A stretch of DNA of 64,000 nt, from NCBI RefSeq assembly GCF_009176725.1, contig NZ_AP020337.1, positions 2,294,001 through 2,358,000 of the forward strand, given 5' to 3'. Within the stretch, counting starts at the first letter, position 1. Each line of letters starts with the position of its first letter. The translations under genes and the position numbers were made by a program. Positions 55,550 to 64,000 of the stretch are shown here, one piece after another. The notes beneath the pieces are model-generated. The model had not been told where the DNA came from, searched no databases, and was given only the letters and a program-made list of their open reading frames with translations. This stretch comes from Pseudomonas sp. KUIN-1. Lineage in GTDB: Bacteria > Pseudomonadota > Gammaproteobacteria > Pseudomonadales > Pseudomonadaceae.

Positions 55550-55782
55550 CGTGTTACTCATCAGGTCGCGGGTACTGGCCGCCAACGGTCCCCCGTGCGG
55601 CGGTGTCCAGCTGGTTTGAGCGCAGCGGGGAGCCGAACCTTAGCGCGTTATCGCGCTGTTCGACAATAAGTAAACGAGGTATTGGCCAGGTCGTTGCCCG
55701 GGATGCGCTGCCTTATTGCAAGACAATCCGCTGCGACGGATAGTGTACGGCCGCAAATAGCGAGACAGTCAAGGGAGAGGTC

Positions 55783-56754
55783 ATGAGTGTTGATTCCCGT
55801 GGTCCGCGCGTCGGCATCATTGGTACGGGTGCCATCGGTGGCTTTTACGGACTGATGCTGGCGCGTGCCGGATACGATGTGCATTTTCTGCTGCGCAGCG
55901 AGTTTGACACGGTGGCGCGCGAAGGTTTGCAGGTCAAAAGCGCCGTGCACGGCGAGCTGTCCCTCAAGCCCGTTCAGGCGTATCGCTCGGCGGCTGAAAT
56001 GCCGCCTTGTGACTGGCTGCTGGTCGGCACCAAGAGCACCGGCAATGCCGCGCTCGGTCCGATCATCCGTCAGGTGGCTGCGCCGAATGCCAGCGTGCTG
56101 CTGTTGCAAAACGGCCTGGCTGTCGAAGACCAACTGCGTAACGTCCTGCCCGACAGCCTGCACATACTCGGCGGGCTGTGTTTCGTCTGCGTCAACCGGG
56201 TTGCGCCCGGCGTCGTCGCCCATGAAGCCTTCGGTGCGGTCAGTGTCGGCTATCACAGCGGCCCGGCGGACGATGAGGCGAGCCGCATGGCGGTCGTCGA
56301 AGCCTGCGCGGCCCTGTTCAAGACGGCCGGCATCGACGCGCCGGTCATGGCCAATCTGCAGCAGGCCCGCTGGCAGAAGCTGGTCTGGAATGTGCCCTAT
56401 AACGGGCTGTCGGCCTTGTTGCAGACCAGTACCGGTCGATTGATGGCCGATCCTGACAGCCAGGCCTTGATCCGGGCGCTGATGGACGAGGTCGTGCAGG
56501 GGGCCGAGGCCTGCGGGCACACCTTGCCGCCGGGTTTCGCGCAGCATCTGTTTACAGTGACCGAAAACATGCCGGATTACAGGCCCAGCATGTACCACGA
56601 CCTGGCCGAAAGACGCCCGCTGGAGCTGGACGCCATTTATGCCCGGCCCCTTGCGGCGGCGCTTGCCGCCGGGTTTGACATGCCCCGCGTGCGGGCGCTT
56701 TATCAGGCACTGGCGTTCATCGATCGGGGCAACCGCCCGGCAAGCAAGGAGTGA
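55783..56754 (+). CDS. PanE-like 2-dehydropantoate 2-reductase
   Basis: The 323-residue product has the NADP-binding loop GIIGTGAIGGFYGLMLARAG, VGTKSTGN, LLQNGLAVEDQL and the catalytic block ARWQKLVWNVPYNGLSALL with its Lys, then the C-terminal helical domain ending MPRVRALYQALAFID. It would reduce ketopantoate to pantoate for coenzyme A. Pseudomonads carry several relatives, so it may have another keto-acid substrate. It lies three bases before the 5'-nucleotidase gene, and the two form an operon. Confidence 0.85.
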   Translation: MSVDSRGPRVGIIGTGAIGGFYGLMLARAGYDVHFLLRSEFDTVAREGLQVKSAVHGELSLKPVQAYRSAAEMPPCDWLLVGTKSTGNAALGPIIRQVAAPNASVLLLQNGLAVEDQLRNVLPDSLHILGGLCFVCVNRVAPGVVAHEAFGAVSVGYHSGPADDEASRMAVVEACAALFKTAGIDAPVMANLQQARWQKLVWNVPYNGLSALLQTSTGRLMADPDSQALIRALMDEVVQGAEACGHTLPPGFAQHLFTVTENMPDYRPSMYHDLAERRPLELDAIYARPLAAALAAGFDMPRVRALYQALAFIDRGNRPASKE

Positions 56755-56757
56755 TTC

Positions 56758-57678
56758 ATGACAGAAGCTGAAGACCATAAGCTGGTACTGGCGATTTCAT
56801 CGCGCGCACTGTTCGATCTGCGCGACAGTCATGAGTTGTACATGGCCGATGGCGTCGAGGCCTACCGCAAGTATCAGATCGAGCATGAGGACGAAATTCT
56901 CGCGCAGGGCGATGCGTTCCCGCTGGTGGAAAAACTGCTGAGCCTCAATGCCAGCCTGGAGAAGGCGCGCGTCGAAGTGGTGCTGGTATCGCGCAACAGT
57001 GCCGATACCGGCCTGCGGGTCTTCAACTCGATTCAGCATTACGGCCTCGACATCAGTCGCGCCGCCTTTGCCGGCGGGCGCAGTCCTTACCCGTATCTCG
57101 CAGCGTTTGGCTGCCACCTGTTTCTCTCCACCCATGCCGAGGATGTACGCAGCGCCCTGGATGCCGGGTTCGCGGCCGCGACCATCCTTTCGGGTGGCGC
57201 ACGGCGTGCAGCCAGTGCCGAGTTGCGGATTGCCTTCGATGGCGACGCGGTATTGTTTTCCGACGAATCGGAGCGGGTGTACCAGAGCGGCGGGCTGGCG
57301 GCCTTTCAGGCCAGCGAGCGTGAGTGGGCTCGCGAGCCGTTACGCGGCGGGCCTTTCAAACCGTTTCTCGCCGCACTCAATCAACTGCAGCGCGAGTTTC
57401 CCGACGCGAGCTGCCCGATTCGCACCGCGCTGGTCACGGCTCGCTCGGCACCTGCCCATGAGCGCGTGATCCGCACCTTGCGCGAATGGGACATTCGTCT
57501 GGACGAGTCGCTGTTTCTCGGTGGTTTGCAGAAATCGGCCTTCCTTGAAGCGTTCGCCGCCGATGTGTTCTTCGACGATCAGCCCGGCCACTGCGAGAAG
57601 GCGCGTGATGTGGTGGCGACGGGGCACGTTCCACACGGCATCAGCAACGAAATAGTGCCGCTTGCCGACGGGGGCTGA
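56758..57678 (+). CDS. 5'-nucleotidase (cytosolic NT5/PF06189 type)
   Basis: The 306-residue product has the unusual HAD-like motifs of this family: LVLAISSRALFDLRDSH at the N-terminus, VVLVSRNSADTGLRVFNSI, RAAFAGGRSPYPYLAAFGCHLFLS, LRIAFDGDAVLFSDESERVY and DVFFDDQPGHCEKA. It dephosphorylates nucleoside monophosphates, which may serve nucleotide salvage. It is directly downstream of the PanE-like gene. Confidence 0.88.
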   Translation: MTEAEDHKLVLAISSRALFDLRDSHELYMADGVEAYRKYQIEHEDEILAQGDAFPLVEKLLSLNASLEKARVEVVLVSRNSADTGLRVFNSIQHYGLDISRAAFAGGRSPYPYLAAFGCHLFLSTHAEDVRSALDAGFAAATILSGGARRAASAELRIAFDGDAVLFSDESERVYQSGGLAAFQASEREWAREPLRGGPFKPFLAALNQLQREFPDASCPIRTALVTARSAPAHERVIRTLREWDIRLDESLFLGGLQKSAFLEAFAADVFFDDQPGHCEKARDVVATGHVPHGISNEIVPLADGG

Positions 57679-57754
57679 GAAGTCCGCCGTCGCAGCCGAT
57701 GATGCGCTGCTACGCTGAGTCAATCTCCGCCATTCGGGTTGTTCGGGAGGTTGT

Positions 57755-58249
57755 ATGGTTCGTTCGATGCTGTATGCCGCAGACCTCGGTCTGTACGCGC
57801 CTTATGTAACGCAGCACGCGCTGGCGCTGGCTCGAACGTTCAACGCCGAGCTGTACGTCATCCATGTCGTCGAGCCTCTGGGCCTGTTCGCCGAGTCGGT
57901 GCTGCAGAGTTACCTGGGCGAGGAAGCGTTGAAAGAGCTTCGCGGCAAAGGTGTGAATGCATTTTTGAGTGGAATAGAGCAACGAATGCTCGACGGGTTT
58001 CGTGAAGAGTTGGGCGAAGGGCACTCGGACCTTTCCCTGATTCGTACGGTGCGCGTCGTGCAGGGCGAGCCTGCCAGCGTGATTCTCGAACAGGCGCACA
58101 AGCTGGATGTGGATTTGCTTGTGGTCGGCAGTCACAGCCGCAGCATGGAAGAGGGCTCCTCCATAGGCCGGACGGCTGCCAGGGTTCTGCAGTTTTCCGC
58201 TGTGCCGGTCTACATGGTTCCGATGATGTTGAAAAAGGTGCGGGGGTAG
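57755..58249 (+). CDS. UspA-type universal stress protein
   Basis: The 164-residue single-domain product starts MVRSMLYAADLGLYAPYVTQHALALA and ends with the nucleotide-binding pattern DLLVVGSHSRSMEEGSSIGRTAARVLQFSAVPVYMVP (G-x2-G-x9-G-S/T-like). The family aids survival under stress; a precise role is not evident. GGGAGG lies before the GTG/ATG region, and the gene lies upstream of cysB, with an inverted repeat between the two. Confidence 0.88.
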   Translation: MVRSMLYAADLGLYAPYVTQHALALARTFNAELYVIHVVEPLGLFAESVLQSYLGEEALKELRGKGVNAFLSGIEQRMLDGFREELGEGHSDLSLIRTVRVVQGEPASVILEQAHKLDVDLLVVGSHSRSMEEGSSIGRTAARVLQFSAVPVYMVPMMLKKVRG

Positions 58250-58292
58250 GGGAAAGGTCCAATTGGTGGTTTTAATGAAATCGAGCGTGCGA

Positions 58293-58309
58293 TCACCTTA
58301 CAAAGGTGA
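58293..58309. promoter_or_regulatory. Inverted repeat between the uspA-like gene and cysB
   Basis: TCACCTT and AAGGTGA form a perfect 7-bp inverted repeat around three bases, about 90 bases upstream of cysB. Either a regulator site for cysB or the end hairpin of the upstream gene; no T run follows. Confidence 0.3.
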
Positions 58310-58390
58310 TAAAAAGTTCTAGAATTATTCGTCTCACCATTAATCCAGTTATATACCGTCGCCGATACCCATAGGGTTTATCTGCTTTGA

Positions 58391-59374
<984 letters not shown>

Positions 59375-59386
59375 AGGCAGTTTTGA

Positions 59387-59482
59387 GCTACAAGCTGCAA
59401 GCTACAAGCTACAAGCTACAAGCTACAAGCTACAAGCCAGAGCCCTACGCGCTTTGACTTGAAGCTTGAAGCTTGAAGCTTG
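59387..59482. repeat. Seven-base tandem repeats between cysB and cysH
   Basis: Seven head-to-tail copies of GCTACAA (one is GCTGCAA) fill 59387-59435. After a 23-base spacer, about three copies of TTGAAGC follow at 59459-59482. The second set is nearly the reverse complement of the first, so the transcript could fold into an imperfect hairpin between the two convergent genes. Confidence 0.8.
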
Positions 59483-59494
59483 CCGCTCGCGACA

Positions 59495-60229
59495 TTAGTC
59501 GCGCACTATCAGATTGCCCGCATGCAGCCCGCATTCCTTCTGCGTGGCTTCTTCCCACCACCAGCGACCTTCGCGCTCGTGCTGGTTCGGCAATACCGGG
59601 CGGGTGCAGGGTTCGCAGCCGATGCTGATGAAGCCGCGCTCGTGCAGGCTGTTGTAGGGCAGCTCCAGCATGCGGATGTAGCCCCAGATTTCCTCGCTGC
59701 TCATTTGTGCCAACGGGTTGAATTTGTACAGCGTGCGCTCGGCTGTCGAAAAAGCGCTGTCGATTTCCACTGCAGCAACGGCGCTGCGGGTGCCGGGGCT
59801 CTGATCACGGCGCTGGCCGGTTGCCCAGGCGCTGACGCCAGACAGTTTGCGACGCAGTGGCTCGATCTTGCGGATGCCGCAGCATTCGCCATGGCCGTCC
59901 CGGTAAAAGCTGAACAGGCCCTTTTCCTTGACGAAAGGTTCAAGCTTGCTGTGATCGGGCGAAACGATCTCGATCTCGATCTTGTAGTGCTCGCGGACCT
60001 GCTCGATGAAGCGATAGGTTTGCGCATGCAGGCGCCCTGTATCCAGGCTGAAGACCTTGACGTTCTTGTTCAGCTTCCAGGCCATGTCGACCAGAACCAC
60101 GTCCTCGGCACCGCTGAAAGAGATCCACAGGTCGTCGCCGAAGTGCTCGAAGGCCAGTTTCAGAATGTCTTGTGCAGATTTGTTCGCATAGGTCGTCGCC
60201 AGTTCAGCGACGTCGAAAGGTTGGCTCAT
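59495..60229 (-). CDS. cysH: CysH, adenylylsulfate (APS) reductase
   Basis: The 244-residue product has the PAPS/APS-reductase fold ([42 protein letters not shown]), the iron-sulfur cysteines Cys116-Cys117 in [12 protein letters not shown] and Cys205/Cys208 in GCEPCTRP, and the catalytic Cys233 in KECGLH. The CC...CxxC set marks the APS-using enzyme with a 4Fe-4S cluster. It reduces APS to sulfite in the assimilatory pathway. AGGAAG precedes the ATG at 60227-60229. It is likely under CysB control. Confidence 0.95.
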   Translation of the reverse strand: MSQPFDVAELATTYANKSAQDILKLAFEHFGDDLWISFSGAEDVVLVDMAWKLNKNVKVFSLDTGRLHAQTYRFIEQVREHYKIEIEIVSPDHSKLEPFVKEKGLFSFYRDGHGECCGIRKIEPLRRKLSGVSAWATGQRRDQSPGTRSAVAAVEIDSAFSTAERTLYKFNPLAQMSSEEIWGYIRMLELPYNSLHERGFISIGCEPCTRPVLPNQHEREGRWWWEEATQKECGLHAGNLIVRD

Positions 60230-60368
60230 CAGGCGGCTTCCTAAAATGCAAGAGTGGCGCTTAAGCGCTCGTGATGGCGGCAATGGTAACAAAATCCGCT
60301 GTTCAGTGGCCGTTGCCAGCGGCTAGAGTGGCACTTGCGTCGAGAGTGAATGGTTTGAGGAGTGTGCT

Positions 60369-60986
60369 GTGGAAATTGCCTGCCTGGACCTGGAGGGTGT
60401 TCTGGTCCCGGAAATCTGGATCGCCTTTGCCGAGAAAACCGGCATCGAATCGCTGCGTGCCACCACGCGGGACATTCCCGATTACGACGTGCTGATGAAG
60501 CAACGCCTGCGGATTCTTGATGAGCACGGTCTGAAACTGGCGGATATTCAGGAAGTGATCGGTACTCTCAAGCCGCTGGAGGGCGCCGTGGAGTTCGTCA
60601 ACTGGCTGCGCGAGCGGTTTCAGGTAGTGATTCTCTCGGACACGTTCTACGAGTTCTCTCAGCCACTGATGCGACAATTGGGTTTTCCGACCCTGCTGTG
60701 TCATCGCTTGATCACTGACGAGACCGACCGGGTGATCGGTTACCAGTTGCGTCAGAAAGATCCCAAGCGTCAGTCGGTGCTGGCCTTCAAGAGCCTGTAT
60801 TACCGGATCATCGCTGCAGGCGATTCGTACAACGACACGACCATGCTGGGCGAGGCCGACGCCGGTATCCTGTTCCACGCCCCCGACAACGTGATCCGCG
60901 AATTCCCGCAGTTTCCGGCGGTGCATACTTTCGATGACCTGAAAAAGGAATTCATCAAGGCCTCGAATCGGGATTTGATGCTTTGA
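60369..60986 (+). CDS. thrH: ThrH, phosphoserine phosphatase / homoserine phosphotransferase
   Basis: The 205-residue HAD protein has motif I CLDLEGVLVPEIW (Asp7, with Glu9 in place of the second Asp, typical of ThrH), motif II LSDTFYEF, and motif III/IV AGDSYNDTTMLGEADAGILF. ThrH of P. aeruginosa dephosphorylates phosphoserine and can pass the phosphate to homoserine. The start is a GTG with GAGG about 8 bases upstream. Confidence 0.94.
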   Translation: MEIACLDLEGVLVPEIWIAFAEKTGIESLRATTRDIPDYDVLMKQRLRILDEHGLKLADIQEVIGTLKPLEGAVEFVNWLRERFQVVILSDTFYEFSQPLMRQLGFPTLLCHRLITDETDRVIGYQLRQKDPKRQSVLAFKSLYYRIIAAGDSYNDTTMLGEADAGILFHAPDNVIREFPQFPAVHTFDDLKKEFIKASNRDLML

Positions 60987-61020
60987 GGGCGAAGCCTCGG
61001 TTGCGCGCGACTGGAGACAG

Positions 61021-61100
61021 GTGACGCAGAGCGTCACGAAATGATCTGGCTATCGTGCCGACGCTCTGCGTCGGTATGCCGTTCTGGACGCTCTGCGTCC
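61021..61100. repeat. Cluster of three short palindromic repeats between thrH and pabB
   Basis: GTGACGCAGAGCGTCAC at 61021-61037, CCGACGCTCTGCGTCGG at 61058-61074 and GGACGCTCTGCGTCC at 61086-61100 are perfect hairpins with one core and different outer stems. They fill the space between the convergent genes. Confidence 0.75.
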
Positions 61101-61120
61101 TCTTTGCAACGCAGAGCGGT

Positions 61121-62464
61121 TCACAGTGCTTCAAGCGTCTCCAGCAGTACACGGACTTTGGTGAAGGTTTCCTGATATTCCGCCTCGCAGTCCGAGTCGG
61201 CGACGATGCCGCCACCGCCCCAGCAGGAAATCTGTCCGTCCTTGACCAGCAGGCTGCGGATGGCGATCGAGCTGTCCATTTCGCCACGCACGTCCAGGTA
61301 CATCAACGAACCGCAATACAGGCTGCGGCGGGTCGGCTCCAGCTCGTCGATGATCTGCATGGCGCGGATCTTCGGCGCGCCCGTGATGGATCCGCCAGGA
61401 AAGCTGCCGCCGATCAGGTCCAGTGCATCGTTGCCGGCGGCCAGCTCCCCGGTCACGCTGCTCACCAGATGGTGCACGTTGGGGTAGCTTTCGAGGCTGA
61501 ACAGCTCTGGGACTTTCACCGAGCCGATGCGGCAGCTGCGGCCCAGGTCGTTGCGCAGCAGGTCGACGATCATCAGGTTCTCTGCGCGGTCCTTCTCGCT
61601 GGCCAGCAGTTCGGCGGCCAAGGCGGCATCCTGCGCCGGGTCCGCGCTACGCGGCCGTGTGCCTTTGATCGGGCGGGTTTCGACCTGCCGGGTGCTGACC
61701 CGCACAAAGCGCTCGGGAGAAAGACTCAGCATTGCATCGGCCCCCGGCAGGCTCAGGTAGCCGGCGAATGGCGTCGGACAAGCCGCTCGCAGCGCACGAT
61801 AGGCGGCCCACGGGTCACCCACGCACTGCGCCTGAAAGCGTTGTGCAAAGTTGACCTGGTAGCAGTCACCGGCCTGGATGTAGGCCTGAATGCGTTCGAA
61901 CGCCTGGCGATAGTTATCCGCGCTGATACTGGCCTGAAACGGCTGGCTGAGACGGAACTCCGTGCGCGGCTCAGGGATATCGACAGAGAACAGCTCAATC
62001 AGCCGTTCGCGTTCGCTTGCGGCCAGGGACGGGTGAAAAATCAGCTGGCTGGTCTGCTCCTGATGATCACTGATCAGCGCCCAGGCGTAGAGCCCCAGAC
62101 GGGCCTCGGGCAGTTGCAGGTCGTCAATGGCCTGATCCGGCAACGGCTCCAGGCGTCGACCAAACTCATAACTCAGATAACCGATCAGGCCGCCAGCGAA
62201 GGGCAGCTCGCATCCGTCAGGCAGCTGCGCTGGGCCGAGGGCCTTGAGACTGTCGCGCAAGCGCTGGAGATAGGTCGCTCCGTTCTCACCATCGGCGACG
62301 GTCAGTTCCTGCAACGGCCATGCACTGAGCAGGTCATGTCGGCCCCGCACGGCTGCCGGCCTGCCGCTGTCGAGCAGCACCGCACCCGGCGCTTCGCGGA
62401 TTCGCGCGAAGAACGCGATCGGGTCGGCGCTGTAGGGCAGGGGGTGTATCGAACAGATCGGCAT
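61121..62464 (-). CDS. pabB: PabB, aminodeoxychorismate synthase component I
   Basis: The 447-residue chorismate-utilising enzyme has LIGYLSYEFGR near 93, CYQVNFAQRF near 201, the PabB-type active site RPIKGTRPR (Lys267, where anthranilate synthases have Ala), NLMIVDLLRNDLGR, and the C-terminal PGGSITGAPKIRAMQIIDELEP and CWGGGGIVADSD. It converts chorismate, with ammonia from PabA, to aminodeoxychorismate for folate. The Lys and the length support PabB over TrpE. Confidence 0.95.
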   Translation of the reverse strand: MPICSIHPLPYSADPIAFFARIREAPGAVLLDSGRPAAVRGRHDLLSAWPLQELTVADGENGATYLQRLRDSLKALGPAQLPDGCELPFAGGLIGYLSYEFGRRLEPLPDQAIDDLQLPEARLGLYAWALISDHQEQTSQLIFHPSLAASERERLIELFSVDIPEPRTEFRLSQPFQASISADNYRQAFERIQAYIQAGDCYQVNFAQRFQAQCVGDPWAAYRALRAACPTPFAGYLSLPGADAMLSLSPERFVRVSTRQVETRPIKGTRPRSADPAQDAALAAELLASEKDRAENLMIVDLLRNDLGRSCRIGSVKVPELFSLESYPNVHHLVSSVTGELAAGNDALDLIGGSFPGGSITGAPKIRAMQIIDELEPTRRSLYCGSLMYLDVRGEMDSSIAIRSLLVKDGQISCWGGGGIVADSDCEAEYQETFTKVRVLLETLEAL

Positions 62465-62539
62465 CGTCGAATATCGGTCTTGGAAACGCGGCTGGCGATT
62501 GTAGCCTTGCCGATGCGGCAGTCCTAGCGGTATGTCGGT

Positions 62540-63520
62540 TCAGACGCCGGGCACATGACCGAACAGGTCCTGAACAAAGTCGACCCGCTCCTGCGCCGAT
62601 TCCTGGCGTCCTTCGAGAGCCAGTTGCTCCAGACGCGCCTCGACGGCCTGAGTGCGATGGGTCAGGCCACTGTCGTTGGCGATCTGAATGTTCAGGCCGG
62701 GACGGGCGTTGAGCTCCAGAATCAGCGGGCCTTTGTCCTGGTCCAGCACCATGTCGACGCCGATGTAGCCGAGGCCGCACAATTCGTAGCACTCGGCGGC
62801 AAGCTTCATGAAGCCGTCCCAGTTAGGCAGCTGCACGCCATCCACCGAGTGGGTGGTGTCCGGGTGCTTGCTGATGATGTTGTTCAGCCAGGTGCCTTGC
62901 AGGGTAACGCCGGTGGCCAGGTCCACACCCACGCCGATAGCGCCCTGGTGCAGGTTGGCCTTGCCGCCTGATTGCCGGGTAGGCAAGCGCAGCATGGCCA
63001 TCACCGGATAACCCATCAGCACGATGATGCGGATGTCCGGTACGCCTTCGTAGCTGATGCTTTTGAAGATCGGGTCCGGCACGACCCGGTACTCGATCAG
63101 CGCGCGGTCGCGGTGGCCACCCAGTGAATAAAGGCCGGTGAGGATGCTGGACACCTGATGCTCGATTTCCGAGTGGCTGATGATGCGTCCCGAGACGGTG
63201 CGAAAGCGCTCCTCGAAACGGTCGGCGATCACCAGAATGCCATCGCCGCCTGCGCCCTGTGCGGGTTTGATCACGAAGTCGCTGTGCGCGCCGATGATCT
63301 CGTCGAGCCTGTCGATTTCCTTTTCCGTGGAAATCACGCCGTACATCTCCGGCACATGAATGCCTGCGGCGATGGCCCGCTCCTTGGTGATGATCTTGTC
63401 ATCGACGATCGGATAGAGGCTGCGCTTGTTGTACTTGAGCACGTAGTCGGCGTTACGTCGATTGATGCCCATGATGCCGCGGGCTTCGAGCGCCTTCCAG
63501 GTTTTCCACCAGCCGATCAC
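62540..63520 (-). CDS. RimK-like alpha-L-glutamate ligase homologue (ATP-grasp)
   Basis: The 326-residue product starts with MGINRRNADYVLKYNKRSLYP near residue 17, then ATP-grasp blocks DFVIKPAQGAGGDGILVI and GYIGVDMVLDQDKGPLILELNARPGLNIQIAN. It belongs to the group annotated as alpha-L-glutamate ligase-like, found together with an inactive-transglutaminase membrane protein, as here. The peptide or protein it modifies is not known to me. It overlaps the upstream gene by four bases. Confidence 0.88.
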   Translation of the reverse strand: MIGWWKTWKALEARGIMGINRRNADYVLKYNKRSLYPIVDDKIITKERAIAAGIHVPEMYGVISTEKEIDRLDEIIGAHSDFVIKPAQGAGGDGILVIADRFEERFRTVSGRIISHSEIEHQVSSILTGLYSLGGHRDRALIEYRVVPDPIFKSISYEGVPDIRIIVLMGYPVMAMLRLPTRQSGGKANLHQGAIGVGVDLATGVTLQGTWLNNIISKHPDTTHSVDGVQLPNWDGFMKLAAECYELCGLGYIGVDMVLDQDKGPLILELNARPGLNIQIANDSGLTHRTQAVEARLEQLALEGRQESAQERVDFVQDLFGHVPGV

Positions 63521-64000
63521 TTGGCCTTTTCCTCTTTCAGGAATGCCTTGAAGCGCACCAGTTCGGTCAGCCGGTAGCCACGGTATCTGCCCATCGCCAG
63601 CATGAAGCCGACCAGTATCAGCAGCACTGCCGGGAAGGTGAAGACGAAATAGGTCAGTTCCGGCACGCTCATGATCAGGTGTGCCAGCGACGCGGCGAAC
63701 AGCGTACCGATGGCGACCTTCATGGCATGGCTGCCGCCACGCTCTTCCCAGGTGATCGACAGGCGTTCGATGGTCATGGTCAGAATCACCATCGGGAACA
63801 GCGCAACCGACAGGCCGCGTTCCAGCCCGAGCTTGTGGCTGAACAGGCTGATGGCAGCGATCAGCACCACGACGAAGGTCAGTACCACCGACAGGCGCGG
63901 CAGCATTTGCAGTTTCAGGTGCTCCAGATACGAGCGCAGTGACAGGCCCAGCGCGGTGATCACGGTAAACAGGGCGATGCCGAAGCCCAGTTGTGTCTCC
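63517..64000 (-). CDS. C-terminal part of a multi-helix membrane protein (inactive transglutaminase/7TM type), 5' end outside window
   Basis: The frame is open to the right edge and ends at 63517. The visible 160 residues hold about five hydrophobic segments (LGFGIALFTVITALGLSL, LPRLSVVLTFVVVLIAAISLF, LERGLSVALFPMVILTMTIE, VAIGTLFAASLAHLIMSV, TYFVFTFPAVLLILVGFMLA) and a basic tail KAFLKEEKAK. The four-base overlap with the ATP-grasp ligase gene and the helix pattern fit the inactive transglutaminase fused to seven helices that accompanies this ligase. The diagnostic periplasmic part lies outside the window. Confidence 0.75.
   Translation of the reverse strand, partial: ETQLGFGIALFTVITALGLSLRSYLEHLKLQMLPRLSVVLTFVVVLIAAISLFSHKLGLERGLSVALFPMVILTMTIERLSITWEERGGSHAMKVAIGTLFAASLAHLIMSVPELTYFVFTFPAVLLILVGFMLAMGRYRGYRLTELVRFKAFLKEEKAK

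Noticed and set aside
59387..59482. Possible CRISPR-like array
   Set aside because: Units are seven bases, directly adjacent and without spacers; no cas genes are present.

Overview
The window is a Pseudomonas chromosome segment, probably from the P. syringae/P. fluorescens side of the genus. The evidence is the 83-residue OprI lipoprotein, the complete kdpFABC-kdpDE locus, the moxR/DUF58/tgpA set, the ABC exporter-tesA-L,D-transpeptidase-oprI order, the cysB/cysH/thrH/pabB block, and many short palindromic intergenic repeats built on a GACGCTCTGCGTC core. No tRNA, rRNA, integrase, transposase, prophage or CRISPR array was seen.

Layout. (1) 1-4647, minus strand: a chaperone-usher fimbrial operon (major subunit, chaperone, usher, and an adhesin-like subunit cut by the left edge). 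(2) 5041-25258: an accessory toxin-like locus of about 20 kb. A 1683-residue Rhs protein points left. Divergent from it are two giant proteins (1430 and 1729 residues), a small lipoprotein and a second Rhs protein. (3) 25337-33771: a solo LuxR-type DNA-binding protein, then the high-affinity potassium ATPase KdpFABC and its sensor/regulator KdpDE. (4) 33868-35520: a small lipoprotein and a 1.3-kb field of palindromic repeats. (5) 35520-53638: mostly housekeeping genes, in an order I recall as broadly that of PAO1 PA2853-PA2875. (6) 54100-64000: a GNAT protein, DAHP synthase, a PanE-like reductase, a 5'-nucleotidase, a UspA protein, cysB, cysH, thrH, pabB, a RimK-like ligase and a truncated membrane protein. 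Part of this resembles PA1750-PA1758.

The most interesting part is the locus at 5041-25258. The two giant proteins hold three copies of one module. Each copy starts with a head carrying a GWDxIxAxxxxKVNxLL-type motif and a (I/L)IPxDxxxxYSATxxFS-type motif. This is followed by a run of immunoglobulin-like beta domains ending in GHxxLPLPL. The head resembles, from memory, the P47/OrfX (TULIP-fold) proteins of clostridial neurotoxin clusters; I could not test this by search. The copies sit between two paralogous Rhs proteins whose cores match closely but whose C-terminal tails (264 and 163 residues) are unrelated, as in polymorphic toxins. The divergent promoter region holds a perfect CTnnCAnnnnTGnnAG palindrome (lux-box pattern), and a LuxR-type HTH gene lies at the other end of the locus. 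I infer a co-regulated, possibly anti-eukaryotic or insecticidal export/toxin system. Its function is not demonstrated here.

A second point of interest is the dispersed repeat mosaic (34256-35388, inverted at 52860-53211, smaller hairpins at 47521 and 61021-61100). Several stems keep pairing despite base changes, including three compensated base pairs between two copies. This suggests selection for folded structure.
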